Shown: piece after piece, positions 1-8,144 of the stretch
Position numbering within the stretch: position 1 is the stretch's first letter
Layout: each line of letters starts with the position of its first letter
Assembly: GCF_009849585.1 (NCBI RefSeq)
Contig: NZ_VCRN01000022.1
Coordinates: forward strand, 1 to 64,000
DNA from: Bacillus sp. ZZV12-4809
Lineage (GTDB): Bacteria; Bacillota; Bacilli; Bacillales; Cytobacillaceae
DNA length: 64,000 nt
Direction: 5' to 3'
Program-made: the position numbers and the translations under genes
Notes under the pieces: model-generated
What the model was told of the DNA's origin: nothing
Database searches by the model: none
What the model saw: only the letters and a program-made list of their open reading frames with translations

Positions 1-54
1 TAATGCAATCATTTCGATTTGATCCCGTTGAATTGGATTATGTTTAGAAAGCAT
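1..54 (-). CDS. IS1182-type transposase, N-terminal fragment (runs off left edge)
   Basis: Only the first 18 codons are in the window. They read MLSKHNPIQRDQIEMIAL, which matches my memory of the start of IS1182-family (DDE) transposases in Bacillaceae. The ATG at 54 follows a GAGGTG ribosome binding site at about 60-66. The inverted repeat at 101-142 lies just upstream and may belong to the element's end. The family call rests on a very short stretch and is an inference. Confidence 0.55.
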   Translation of the reverse strand, partial: MLSKHNPIQRDQIEMIAL

Positions 55-100
55 CTTAATCACCTCAAGTATCGTATTACTTCTATTTTAAAACAAAAAT

Positions 101-142
101 GACTGCAGACAAGCTCAATTTTCATTGAGTTTGTCGACAGTC
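101..142. repeat. Imperfect inverted repeat upstream of the transposase
   Basis: Two 18-nt arms, GACTGCAGACAAGCTCAA and TTGAGTTTGTCGACAGTC, face each other across a 6-nt loop with three mismatches. It sits about 45 nt upstream of the transposase start, so it is probably an insertion-sequence end or leader hairpin rather than a host terminator. Confidence 0.55.
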
Positions 143-144
143 TG

Positions 145-173
145 AAAAGACTTCATTTGTGAAGTCTTTTTTT
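145..173 (+). terminator. Hairpin plus T-run
   Basis: AAGACTTCA and TGAAGTCTT pair across a 4-nt loop and are followed by a T-run. This is an intrinsic terminator shape on the + strand. It may insulate the transposase leader from the gene at 256. Confidence 0.55.
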
Positions 174-176
174 AAG

Positions 177-227
177 CGAACAAATTTTCGTATTTCTCTT
201 GATTAAGAACGCACGTTCGTTTATAAT
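177..227 (+). promoter_or_regulatory. Sigma-A promoter with LexA-type boxes
   Basis: TTGATT (199-204) and TATAAT (222-227) are 17 bp apart, a near-ideal vegetative promoter. AGAACGCACGTTCG (206-219) lies in the spacer and differs by one base from the Gram-positive LexA (DinR) box CGAAC-N4-GTTCG. A second, weaker half-match, CGAACAAATTTTCG, is at 177-190. LexA binding would block the polymerase. The inference is SOS control of the gene at 256. Confidence 0.65.
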
Positions 228-255
228 GTAAATAAAAGTAAGGAGGGATTTCTCT

Positions 256-474
256 ATGAAAGGAATTCTTTATCGAGCTATGGAAGAGAGAAAGCCTGTG
301 GAAATCATTTACCTCTCCAAACGCAATTCTTTTACGCAAAGAAAAATATTAATCAAAGAACTTCGAGGCAGCACGATTTTAGCCTATTGTTTATATAGAA
401 AACAAATGCGAATCTTTAATTTAAATCATATTATGTCCATTTTACCTGAAAAGAAGGCTCGCCAGATCAGCTAA
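256..474 (+). CDS. Small WYL-like protein, probably SOS-regulated
   Basis: A 72-aa protein with an AAGGAGGG site 9 nt before the ATG. The segment VEIIYLSKRNSFTQRKI followed by LAYCLYRKQMRIFNLNHI resembles the small Sm-like beta-barrel of WYL domains: IxYxS/K strand, basic hairpin, then a [RK]xF strand. There is no helix-turn-helix, so it is a stand-alone barrel, perhaps ligand- or nucleic-acid-binding. It is monocistronic, with a promoter that overlaps a LexA-type box and a hairpin terminator after it. The WYL relation is by eye and the function is unknown. Confidence 0.75.
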   Translation: MKGILYRAMEERKPVEIIYLSKRNSFTQRKILIKELRGSTILAYCLYRKQMRIFNLNHIMSILPEKKARQIS

Positions 475-497
475 AGGACAATTCAATATATTCATCA

Positions 498-530
498 AGG
501 CTGTATTTCACAAAAGAAGTACGGCTTTTT
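498..530 (+). terminator. Terminator of the WYL-like gene
   Basis: An imperfect stem (GGCTGTAtTTC with GAAgTACgGC) is followed by TTTTTA, 24 nt after the stop codon at 474. Confidence 0.55.
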
Positions 531-630
531 ATTATGCCCCCTTTCTGATTATCCTGCTCCCTTTGGGGTATATATTCTCTAACCGGGATTGGACCCTAAA
601 TTTCTGCATGGTTTGGAAAGGATGGATTTT

Positions 631-1215
631 ATGAAATCAAAATCATTCATTACTGCTTTGTTTGCAGGCTCCCTTTTATTGGCAGGCTGTAATCAGAATG
701 AAGAGCAAATTGTAGAGAAGGAAGACAAAAACAACCCTTCTACTGAAGAACAGCGGGCAGAAACGCAGGAAGCACCAAAAGAAAACAAAAGAATCACTGA
801 AGAAGTTGGCTTAGGAGACACTCGGGATCTCTTCACAGAAGCTTATGGGGAAAATAAAAACAACGAGGAATTAGCCCGTTTTAATGGAGACAGTATGCTG
901 GTAGAGTTTCAAACCCATCGTGCAGTTAATGTGGAACTGCAATTTGAGGATATGGAAAAAGAAATGAATAATGAAGAGGTTCTTGCATTTATCGAAAAAA
1001 GGATTCCGAAAGATGCTGAGGAAGTTAACAGAGTTAAAGGTGATAGCAATCACAGTGAAATCATTGAGTATAAAAGCGAACTATTAAAGGAAACCCTTAG
1101 TGAAAAAGTCTATGAAGGGGATGAACCAGGTACCTTCACTGTTCTATTAACGAGCAGCGGAGAAAATTACGTCAGTGCCACACTTTCTATCGGCCATAGC
1201 GACCAAGGTGCCTGA
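631..1215 (+). CDS. Orphan lipoprotein
   Basis: I place the start at the ATG at 631 because GGAAAGGA lies 8 nt upstream and the residues from there form a lipoprotein signal: MKSKSF, a hydrophobic stretch, and lipobox LLAGC with Cys near residue 19. The 195-aa product has a charged, low-complexity linker (about residues 20-60, rich in E, K and N) and then a folded region of about 130 aa with no motif I recognise. It is probably an extracytoplasmic, membrane-anchored protein of unknown function. It stands alone between terminators. Confidence 0.75.
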   Translation: MKSKSFITALFAGSLLLAGCNQNEEQIVEKEDKNNPSTEEQRAETQEAPKENKRITEEVGLGDTRDLFTEAYGENKNNEELARFNGDSMLVEFQTHRAVNVELQFEDMEKEMNNEEVLAFIEKRIPKDAEEVNRVKGDSNHSEIIEYKSELLKETLSEKVYEGDEPGTFTVLLTSSGENYVSATLSIGHSDQGA

Positions 1216-1236
1216 CAAACCAATACCAGAAGTAAT

Positions 1237-1270
1237 AAGGAAGGAGCTCATAGGAGCATCCTTCCTTTTT
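1237..1270 (+). terminator. Terminator of the lipoprotein gene
   Basis: GGAAGGAGCT pairs imperfectly with AGCATCCTTCC and runs into TTTTTG, just after the stop at 1215. Confidence 0.5.
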
Positions 1271-1329
1271 GCTATAATATTATATTACATTGGGAACTGC
1301 CCCGCTCCAGCCTTTTAGCTTTTTTTAGG

Positions 1330-3288
1330 TTAAGCTGTTTGCGGCTTGGCCTGATCATCTTTTTTTATGAAAACCTGCAATACAATCAACAGGATAAAGA
1401 TACCCAAGCCTACAATATCAGAAACCCCTTCAGGGTAAATAAGCAGCAGCCCTCCTGCAAGTCCAAGCAGCCTTTCAAAAATATTCAACTTTCGCAGCCA
1501 GTAGCCTATTACGCCAGCGCCTATGGCCATCATACCTGCCAAAGCGGTGAATACTACCCAGATTAAGTAATACCAGGTGGTATCAATCATCAATAACTCC
1601 GGTGAAAGGACAAACATGTATGGGATAATAAAAGCCCCGATGGCAAGCTTTGATGCTGATACTCCTGTCTTTATCGGATCTCCACCGGATACACCAGCTG
1701 CAGCAAATGCAGCCAGGGCAACTGGAGGTGTGACATCTGCCACTATACCGAAGTAGAACACGAATAAGTGTGCAGATAAATCAGGTACGCCCAGAAGGAT
1801 GATTGCCGGTGCGGCTATTGTCGATGTAATAACATAGTTCGCCGTTGTTGGTGATCCCATTCCAAGAATAATAGCTGCTACCATGGTCAGCATCAAAGTT
1901 GGGATTAACAAACCGCCGGAAAGATCAAGCAGGCCATTCGCCATCTTTAATCCAAGACCAGTCTTTACTACTACCCCAACAATAATACCTGCCGCAGCTG
2001 TCGCTGCAGCAACGCCCAAAGCAGTGCGTGCACCATCAACTAAAGCATCGATAGCATCTTTGAAACCAATACGCGTTTCCTTGCTGATCATACTGACTGC
2101 AACCGTAATGACAATTGACCAGAGAGCAGCCCGTATTACACTCATTCCGCTCATAAGCAGGATGATAACGGCCAAGATCGGCAGCAGCAGATAAATCTTC
2201 TTTAATACTTCTTTACGGTTAGGCATCTCTTCATCTTTCAGGCCTCTAAGACCTACACGTTTTGCTTCGAAGTGAGTCATGATCCAGACCCCAGAAAAAT
2301 ACAGAAGCGCCGGAATTGCAGCTGCCTTTGCAATATCCCAGTATGTAATACCGCCGCCAATAAACTCAACCATTAGGAATGCAGCAGCACCCATGATCGG
2401 AGGCATTATCTGGCCGCCGGTTGATGCAGTTGCTTCAACTGCGCCAGCGAATTCCTTCTTATAGCCAAGCTTTTTCATCATCGGGATGGTAAAAGAGCCT
2501 GATGTTACTACGTTAGCTACAGAACTTCCGCTTATTGTTCCCTGTAGTGCACTTGAGAAAATGGCAACCTTTGCCGGTCCGCCTGTTCTCTTTCCAGCTA
2601 TGGATACAGCCAAATCATTAAAATACTGCCCTACCCCCGTTTTTACAAGGAATGAGCCAAATAACAGGAATAAGAAAATAAACGTAGCAGATACGCCTAA
2701 GGGAGTACCCAGGATCCCCTCGGTCGTAAAGAACATGGTCTGCACCAATCTTTCTAAATCAAGCCCGCGGTGTGCCAAAAATGCAGGCATATATGGTCCG
2801 TACATCGCATAGGCAAGAAAAATGACGGCAATAATGGTTATTGGAAGTCCAACTGCCCGCCTTGTCGCTTCCAGAACCAGGAGAACTGCAATTAAGCCTA
2901 CATAAAAATCAATCTCGGTCAGCCGGCCGGCCCTCATGACAATTTCATCAATAAAAAGCGGCCAATAAGCACCTACAGCAATACCCAGTAAAGCTAAAAT
3001 GAAATCGTACCAGGCAACTTTATGCTTTCGCCCCCTGTCTTTCTTCCTTGCAGGGAATAACAGAAATATTAGAGCTAATGCAAAGCCTAAATGAATTGAA
3101 CGCTGCAGCTGGGCTGTAAGCATTCCGAAAACCCCTGTATATAAATGGAACAGCGAAAATGCTAATAGACCAAAAAAGACGATCCATCCTAACGCTCCGC
3201 CTAATTTCCTTGTACCAGCCTCTGGATCATACTTTTCCAGCAATTTCTGCTGTTCCTCAAGAGATAATGTTTCCCCTTTATTTTCCAA
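1330..3288 (-). CDS. TRAP transporter fused permease, TAXI type
   Basis: A 652-aa polytopic protein fusing the small (DctQ-like, about residues 25-150) and large (DctM-like, about 160-620) TRAP membrane subunits, as is usual for TAXI-type systems. It moves an organic acid across the membrane on an ion gradient, using substrate delivered by the binding protein at 3945. The Gly/Pro-rich segment GMGSPTTANYVITSTIAAPA is typical of DctM. The start is TTG at 3288: AAAGGAGTG lies upstream and the frame overlaps the last 11 nt of the DUF1850 gene, so translation is probably coupled. The substrate is unknown; succinate, fumarate or glutamate are plausible. Confidence 0.9.
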   Translation of the reverse strand: MENKGETLSLEEQQKLLEKYDPEAGTRKLGGALGWIVFFGLLAFSLFHLYTGVFGMLTAQLQRSIHLGFALALIFLLFPARKKDRGRKHKVAWYDFILALLGIAVGAYWPLFIDEIVMRAGRLTEIDFYVGLIAVLLVLEATRRAVGLPITIIAVIFLAYAMYGPYMPAFLAHRGLDLERLVQTMFFTTEGILGTPLGVSATFIFLFLLFGSFLVKTGVGQYFNDLAVSIAGKRTGGPAKVAIFSSALQGTISGSSVANVVTSGSFTIPMMKKLGYKKEFAGAVEATASTGGQIMPPIMGAAAFLMVEFIGGGITYWDIAKAAAIPALLYFSGVWIMTHFEAKRVGLRGLKDEEMPNRKEVLKKIYLLLPILAVIILLMSGMSVIRAALWSIVITVAVSMISKETRIGFKDAIDALVDGARTALGVAAATAAAGIIVGVVVKTGLGLKMANGLLDLSGGLLIPTLMLTMVAAIILGMGSPTTANYVITSTIAAPAIILLGVPDLSAHLFVFYFGIVADVTPPVALAAFAAAGVSGGDPIKTGVSASKLAIGAFIIPYMFVLSPELLMIDTTWYYLIWVVFTALAGMMAIGAGVIGYWLRKLNIFERLLGLAGGLLLIYPEGVSDIVGLGIFILLIVLQVFIKKDDQAKPQTA

Positions 3289-3808
3289 GGATATTCACTC
3301 CTTTCAACACCTCGATTAAGTTTATTTTTTTTGCCTTTATCCGCACCCATGTACCAGGCTGGATATAATCTGAAAGAACATACTCTTCACCTTGCAAAAT
3401 CAATCTGTGATTTGCTCTGACCTTTCCCAGTCTTAAGTCAAATGAAGAGAATACCCTTTCCATATTCTTAATATAATATTTGCCGTCCTTTTGTTCAAAT
3501 GTTTCTCCATCTGAAGCATTCTCAGGCATGCCGATGGCAAAATCCTCATACATGAGTTCAAACAATTTAATACTTCCATCCCCGGTAATTGTATAGCTTT
3601 CTACCACATCTGTAAGATGGATGGAATGTGTATACTTTATCTTAAAGGTTCTGCCCTCTTTAATCGGGAAATAAGCAATCACCTTTCCTTTGTTTTGATA
3701 CTCAAAAACAACTGCCTGCTTAAGGGGTATGAAAAACATGAATGCGATGGTTATGATAACGAGGATTGCCAGGAGCGCTTTTTTATTCCCTGGCTTATTA
3801 AAGTTCAT
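3278..3808 (-). CDS. DUF1850 protein of a TRAP-TAXI operon
   Basis: A 176-aa protein with one N-terminal membrane segment (about residues 10-28) and an extracytoplasmic beta-rich domain. It contains the FKIKYTHSIHLTDVVE motif, which fits the (Y/W)xHSV-like segment of DUF1850. Such proteins are regularly encoded beside fused TAXI-TRAP permeases. Here the gene sits between the binding protein and the permease and overlaps the permease by 11 nt. Its role in the transporter is not established. GGAGG lies 4 nt before the ATG. Confidence 0.8.
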   Translation of the reverse strand: MNFNKPGNKKALLAILVIITIAFMFFIPLKQAVVFEYQNKGKVIAYFPIKEGRTFKIKYTHSIHLTDVVESYTITGDGSIKLFELMYEDFAIGMPENASDGETFEQKDGKYYIKNMERVFSSFDLRLGKVRANHRLILQGEEYVLSDYIQPGTWVRIKAKKINLIEVLKGVNILGK

Positions 3809-3873
3809 GGAACCTCCACCTAAAAAATATTGTCACGCTTTACAATTGATTTCCATTTTATAAAAAAAATTAA

Positions 3874-3915
3874 TTGACCGGCGCAATAACCCTATCAGGT
3901 TTTACAGCCGGTCAA
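3874..3915 (-). terminator. Intercistronic hairpin in the TRAP operon
   Basis: TTGACCGGC and GCCGGTCAA form a perfect 9-bp stem around a 24-nt loop. On the minus strand it is followed by AATTAATTTTTTTT, so it has terminator shape. It lies between the binding protein gene and DUF1850. A partial terminator here would make more binding protein than permease. Confidence 0.65.
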
Positions 3916-3944
3916 ATTTTATCTTTTGATTATGTTATGAAAGA

Positions 3945-4937
3945 TTATTCAGCTTTAAATCCTTTTTCATCAAAGTACTTTTTAGCACCAGGATGCAGTT
4001 CAATGCCAGTTCCTTTAACAGCATTTTCAGCCTTAATCATTTTTCCTTTGGCATGTGTAACTTTATCAAGGTTCTCAAAAATTGCTTTCGTAACATCGTA
4101 AACTACATCTTCTGAAAGGTCATTTGAAACAACAAGCATTGCCTGTACTGCTACTGTCGGCACAGCTTCTGCAAGCTTGTATGTTCCAGACGGCACTTCA
4201 TCCTGTACATAGTATGGATATTTCTCAATTAATGCATCAATTTTATCCTGTTCAATCGGAACAATCACAACATCCTCAGTTGCAGAAAGTCCTTCTACAG
4301 CACCTGTAGGTGTTCCTGCTGTAACGAATGCAGCATCAATCGTGCCATCCTGGATTCCAGCAGTTGACTCATCAAAAGAAAGATCCTGCTTTTTAATGTC
4401 ATCCAATTTGATGCCATGTACTTCAAGGATCTGTTCTGCATTCGCAGCAGTTCCTGAACCAGGTGCTCCGATTGAAACTTTTTTACCTTTTAAGTCTTCA
4501 ACAGATTTAATGCCAGATTTTGCAGTAGTAACAATCTGGATCGTTTCAGGATAAAGTGTGCCGATTGCACTTACATTATCCACAGCTGCACCTTCAAACA
4601 TTAACTTTCCATCTTGCGCATATGACGCAATATCTGTTTGAGAGAAAGCAATCTCAGCATTGCCATCTTTCAGTGTGTTCATGTTCTCTGCAGATGCACC
4701 TGAGACTTCAGCATTTGTATCAATGCCTGTAGCATCTGAAATAATCTCAGCGAATGATCCGCCCAGCGGATAGTATGTACCGCCTGTTCCACCAGTCACG
4801 ATGCTCATGAATTTAGGCTTGTCTGCGCCGCCTTCTTTATCACCGCCGCCTTCATCTTTTCCGCCGCCGCAGGCTACAAGAACCATAGAAAGCGCTAACA
4901 GCAGAGCTGTGGCTAGGAAAATACTTCTCTTTTTCAT
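3945..4937 (-). CDS. TAXI-type TRAP solute-binding lipoprotein
   Basis: A 330-aa lipoprotein: MKKR, a hydrophobic core, lipobox LVAC (Cys 23), then an acidic Gly-rich linker. The mature part opens with the TAXI hallmark VTGGTGGTYYPLGG (about residues 47-60) and contains PGSGTAANAEQIL (about 160). It captures the substrate outside the membrane for the fused permease downstream. AAAGGGGG precedes the ATG. It is the first gene of the three-gene unit. Substrate not deducible. Confidence 0.93.
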   Translation of the reverse strand: MKKRSIFLATALLLALSMVLVACGGGKDEGGGDKEGGADKPKFMSIVTGGTGGTYYPLGGSFAEIISDATGIDTNAEVSGASAENMNTLKDGNAEIAFSQTDIASYAQDGKLMFEGAAVDNVSAIGTLYPETIQIVTTAKSGIKSVEDLKGKKVSIGAPGSGTAANAEQILEVHGIKLDDIKKQDLSFDESTAGIQDGTIDAAFVTAGTPTGAVEGLSATEDVVIVPIEQDKIDALIEKYPYYVQDEVPSGTYKLAEAVPTVAVQAMLVVSNDLSEDVVYDVTKAIFENLDKVTHAKGKMIKAENAVKGTGIELHPGAKKYFDEKGFKAE

Positions 4938-5103
4938 TCTATTTCCCCCTTTTTATTTATGAAAATTCTCTATTCTATACTAACATAAAACTTATCAGAA
5001 TTGTCAAATGATCCCTTCCAACTTTTAAAAATTCCTGTCTAATTGTCTATTTACACCCTATTCATACTCTCCGTAATTTTTTCAGCAATAAAGCGCGAAG
5101 ACC

Positions 5104-5121
5104 CATGCATGAGAATGCATG
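5104..5121. repeat. Perfect short palindrome in a divergent intergenic region
   Basis: CATGCAT and ATGCATG flank GAGA. It lies in the 264-bp region between the divergent TRAP operon and yjcH, so it could be an operator for either. No known regulator site is recognised. Confidence 0.4.
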
Positions 5122-5201
5122 TAAAAAGCAATTCCTATATATATATGATAAAATCATCATGTAAACTCTTACATAAAGACTAAACGGAGGATAAAACCAA
5201 T

Positions 5202-5924
5202 ATGGATTACCCTAGAGGATCAATACAGGATATTACAATTCAAAGCAAAGAACTGGGTGAAGAAGTTGAGTTGCTCATTTATTTGCCAGCTTCCTTTTCA
5301 CCTTTATATAAATACACAGTTGTAATTGCCCAGGACGGCAAAGACTACTTTCAGCTTGGTAGGGTCGGTCGGGTCGCAGATGAATTGTTAGATGGAAAAG
5401 AAATCGAAAATATCATTATTGTTGGTGTTCCTTATAAAAACGTAAAAGACAGATGGAAGAAGTATCATCCGGACGGTGAACAGCATAATGCATATATCCG
5501 TTTTCTTGCACATGAACTGGTTCCATACCTTGACCGTGAATTCCCTACTTATCAAATGGGAATGGGACGAGCCCTTATGGGAGATTCCCTTGCTGCCACT
5601 GTTTCCTTAATGGCAGCCGTTCAATATCCTAATACATTTGGAAGGTTAATTCTCCAATCGCCTTATGTTGATAATTCTGTTACAGAAGCAGTAGAGGAAT
5701 TTACACAGCCCCACCTTCTTAATATTTATCATGTTATCGGCAAAGGCGAGACATCTGTAGTAACTACTGGCGGCGATGAGAAGGATTTTCTAACTCCAAA
5801 TCGGGAACTTTCTAATTTGTTAAAGCAGAAGCAAATTCCTTACTTCTATGAGGAATTCGATGGGGATCATACTTGGACATACTGGCAGCCGGATTTAAAA
5901 AGGGCCTTAAAGTTTATGTTTTAA
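5202..5924 (+). CDS. yjcH: Esterase-like alpha/beta hydrolase YjcH
   Basis: A 240-aa cytosolic protein of the esterase D / enterochelin esterase-like family. The nucleophile elbow is MGDSLAATV (Ser about residue 129), with Ala where many relatives have the last Gly of GxSxG. The C-terminal GDHTWTYW gives the likely catalytic His. A Rossmann-like strand VVIAQDGKDYF is near residue 40. It belongs to the yjcH-yjcG-yjcF group known from B. subtilis. The start has GGAGG 10 nt upstream. The natural substrate is unknown. Confidence 0.88.
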   Translation: MDYPRGSIQDITIQSKELGEEVELLIYLPASFSPLYKYTVVIAQDGKDYFQLGRVGRVADELLDGKEIENIIIVGVPYKNVKDRWKKYHPDGEQHNAYIRFLAHELVPYLDREFPTYQMGMGRALMGDSLAATVSLMAAVQYPNTFGRLILQSPYVDNSVTEAVEEFTQPHLLNIYHVIGKGETSVVTTGGDEKDFLTPNRELSNLLKQKQIPYFYEEFDGDHTWTYWQPDLKRALKFMF

Positions 5925-6047
5925 CTGAAATTGAGTGAAAAGAACTACTCTTCTTCAATAAAAAGATTCTCTGAGCTCACTGCTTTTTATTGTGAAAAAA
6001 GGTATAATTATATAATGAATTTAGAAAATTTGCTATAATAATTCAAC

Positions 6048-6296
6048 AAAGCTGTTTTTTAAAAGATTGTTGTTTTTTGTTAATGAATTCTGCCCGTTGA
6101 TTGCAGTGAAAGGCACGCAGCGAACCCGCGGGGAGGGATGTGAACCTCCCGCAGGACATTGAATTAGCTTCCTCGAATAAACAACGCACGAAGGAAAGCG
6201 TCAGCATTTTCGAGGATCAAGTGCTCTATGCTCCAATCAACTCAGCAAATTAAATTTAGTTTTGAGAAAGCAACAAATTTTACGAAAGCAGCCTTC
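6048..6296. repeat. Long imperfect palindromic repeat, copy 1
   Basis: The outer arms start near AAGCTGTTTTTTAAAAGATTG (6049-6069) and end at a matching reverse complement (about 6270-6296). Inner arms CCGTTGATTG (6094-6103) and CAATCAACTC (6234-6243) also pair. A central CCGCGGGGAGG / CCTCCCGC hairpin follows. Two internal segments are shared in the same orientation with copy 2: CCGCAGGAC-TTG-AT-AGCTTC, and CGCACGAAG through GCATTTTCGAGGATC. The copy fills most of the 440-bp gap between yjcH and yjcG. It resembles dispersed non-coding repeats I know from other Bacillaceae. Confidence 0.8.
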
Positions 6297-6364
6297 AACA
6301 AAGTGTTTTTCATTTTCTGTTTAACCTGCCGATTATTAAAAATAAGAAACATGGAGGTTGTTGT

Positions 6365-6883
6365 ATGGAGACTAATTACGGCATCGTTATTTTCCCGTCA
6401 AAAAAGCTGCAGGATTTGGCCAATTCTTATAGAAAGCGGTATGATCCTCATTATGCTTTAATTTCTCCGCATATAACTTTAAGATCGCTCTTCGAAGCGA
6501 CTGAAGAAGAAATAAAGCAATTGACAGAAACACTTTATGAAATAGCTAAAAAACACGAACCGTTTCAAATTAACGCATCAAAAATCAGCTCATTCCAGCC
6601 AGTCAACAATGTCATTTATTTCAAAATTGAACCTTCATCCCAGCTCGAAGAGTTACATGTAGAACTGAATGATCATATTAGCGGAGAAACACCTGAGTAT
6701 AATTTTGTTCCCCATATTACCATTGGGCAAAAACTCTCCAATGATGAGCATTCAGATGTATATGGGAGCTTAAGAATGCAGCCTGTAAATCACGAGGAGA
6801 TTGTAGATCGTTTTCATCTTCTGTATCAGCTGGAAAACGGATCTTGGACCGTTTATGAAACATTCAGGCTAGGAAAGGAATAG
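6365..6883 (+). CDS. yjcG: 2H phosphoesterase-like protein YjcG
   Basis: A 172-aa member of the 2'-5' RNA ligase / LigT-like 2H phosphoesterase superfamily. The two signature motifs are visible: PHITLRS (about residues 34-40) and PHITIGQ (about 118-124). Each supplies a His and a Thr to a symmetric active site. The family acts on 2',3'-cyclic or 2'-5' phosphate bonds in RNA or nucleotides; the substrate of YjcG is unknown. GGAGG lies 7 nt before the ATG. yjcF follows after 4 nt, so they form an operon. Confidence 0.9.
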   Translation: METNYGIVIFPSKKLQDLANSYRKRYDPHYALISPHITLRSLFEATEEEIKQLTETLYEIAKKHEPFQINASKISSFQPVNNVIYFKIEPSSQLEELHVELNDHISGETPEYNFVPHITIGQKLSNDEHSDVYGSLRMQPVNHEEIVDRFHLLYQLENGSWTVYETFRLGKE

Positions 6884-6887
6884 TGTA

Positions 6888-7310
6888 ATGGAAGTTAAGG
6901 TGGTATCATCAGAACAAGAAATGCAAGATGCCTTCTCAATAAGGAAACAAGTTTTTGTCGGCGAGCAAAATGTTCCCCTGGAAGAAGAGATCGATCAATT
7001 CGAGGACGAAGCAGTCCATTTTGTACTATATAATAAGGGTATTCCCGCAGGTGCCGGAAGGTTTCGCACCGTTGACGGCAATGGCAAAGTAGAAAGAATT
7101 TGTGTATTGAAGGAGCACCGCAAAAGTGGATCCGGAAAAGCAATTATGGATAAAATTGAAGAACTTGCCAGGAAACAAGGACTGCCTGCTTTAAAGTTAA
7201 ATGCCCAGACCCAAGCCATTCCTTTTTATGAAAAGCTGGGCTACCAGGTAATCTCAGAAGAATTTATGGATGCAGGAATCCCCCACCGTACAATGAAGAA
7301 GACGATATAG
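6888..7310 (+). CDS. yjcF: GNAT acetyltransferase YjcF
   Basis: A 140-aa GCN5-related N-acetyltransferase. The family's ElaA/YjcF-like start is seen (IRKQVFVGEQNVPLEEEID, about residues 17-35). The acetyl-CoA binding loop is VLKEHRKSGSGKAIM (about 77-91), with FYEKLGYQ near residue 113. It would transfer acetyl from acetyl-CoA to an amine that cannot be named from sequence. It is translated 4 nt after yjcG and ends at a strong terminator. Confidence 0.9.
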   Translation: MEVKVVSSEQEMQDAFSIRKQVFVGEQNVPLEEEIDQFEDEAVHFVLYNKGIPAGAGRFRTVDGNGKVERICVLKEHRKSGSGKAIMDKIEELARKQGLPALKLNAQTQAIPFYEKLGYQVISEEFMDAGIPHRTMKKTI

Positions 7311-7317
7311 CGGACAA

Positions 7318-7347
7318 GCTCCTGCCCTGATGGCAGGAGCTTTTTTA
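7318..7347 (+). terminator. Terminator of yjcG-yjcF
   Basis: AGCTCCTGCC and GGCAGGAGCT form a perfect 10-bp stem with a 5-nt loop, followed by TTTTTT. Confidence 0.9.
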
Positions 7348-7457
7348 AATGCCTAATCTCAGGCCGAATTGTTAGAAGCACTTAAAACTTACATGCAATA
7401 ATTTAGGGACTTTCTGCAAACACTATTCAGGATACAGCATTCTAAGGAGTGGTTTGA

Positions 7458-8132
7458 ATGGAATATTTACATATCCTCAGTGTACTTGTGATAGGCTATT
7501 TTTTCTTATTTATAATGGCGAAACTCCTGGGCAAAACCCAGATCACACAGATTACTCCTTTTGATTTTATCTCCGCCATCGTATTAGGTGAGCTCGTTGG
7601 CAATGCTCTGTACGATCAGGAGACTGGAATTCCCGAGATTTTCTTTGCTGTTACAGTATGGGGTACCCTCATTTACGCAACAGAAACGCTTACCCAGAAA
7701 TTTAAACGGGCACGCAAGCTACTTGAGGGTGAACCTTCAATAGTAATAAAAAAAGGGAAAATTATTTTTGAAGAACTGAAGAAAAATCACCTTGATATCA
7801 ATCAGCTGCAGCACCTCCTCCGGGCAAAGGATGTTTTTTCAATAAGGGAATGTGAATATGCCATTCTAGAAACAGATGGAACAATCAGCGCTTTAAAAAA
7901 AGCGCTCTACTCGACACCAACCATTCAAGATTTAAATCTTCCACTAAATAATCCTGAACTGTCTGTAACATTAATTTTAGATGGAGAGGTGGTTTGGGAT
8001 AATCTTAAAAGCATTAATTGGGACGAAACAATCCTAAAGAATGAAATAAAAAAATTCGGAGCGAACGGTATCAAAGATGTTTTGTACGCCGAATGGAAAA
8101 AAGGAGAGGCTTTGCACGTGCAAACGTACTAA
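7458..8132 (+). CDS. DUF421 (YetF-type) membrane protein
   Basis: A 224-aa protein with about three N-terminal membrane segments (residues 1-80) and a soluble C-terminal part. The core LGKTQITQITPFDFISAIVLGELVGN is the DUF421 signature, and RECEYAILETDGTISALKK follows in the soluble domain. Relatives occur in spoVA-type spore germination operons and affect spore heat resistance and germination. A spoVA cluster lies 4 kb away here. TAAGGAG stands 9 nt before the ATG. The 3' end overlaps a terminator. A direct link to germination is inference. Confidence 0.85.
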   Translation: MEYLHILSVLVIGYFFLFIMAKLLGKTQITQITPFDFISAIVLGELVGNALYDQETGIPEIFFAVTVWGTLIYATETLTQKFKRARKLLEGEPSIVIKKGKIIFEELKKNHLDINQLQHLLRAKDVFSIRECEYAILETDGTISALKKALYSTPTIQDLNLPLNNPELSVTLILDGEVVWDNLKSINWDETILKNEIKKFGANGIKDVLYAEWKKGEALHVQTY

Positions 8133-8144
8133 GCCCCTCCTTTT
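8094..8144. terminator. Bidirectional terminator at the DUF421 / orphan junction
   Basis: AAAAAGGAGaGGCTT pairs with AAGCCcCTCCTTTTT. The left arm is inside the last codons of the DUF421 gene, and the right arm abuts the stop of the convergent gene at 8145. Confidence 0.75.

Noticed and set aside
1883-2194. Long antisense frames over the TRAP permease, spx-mecA and clpB regions
   Set aside because: They mirror the codon bias of the real genes on the other strand and lack ribosome sites.
6228-6461. 77-aa frame overlapping the end of repeat copy 1
   Set aside because: It starts within the repeat, overlaps yjcG in another frame, and lacks a ribosome site.
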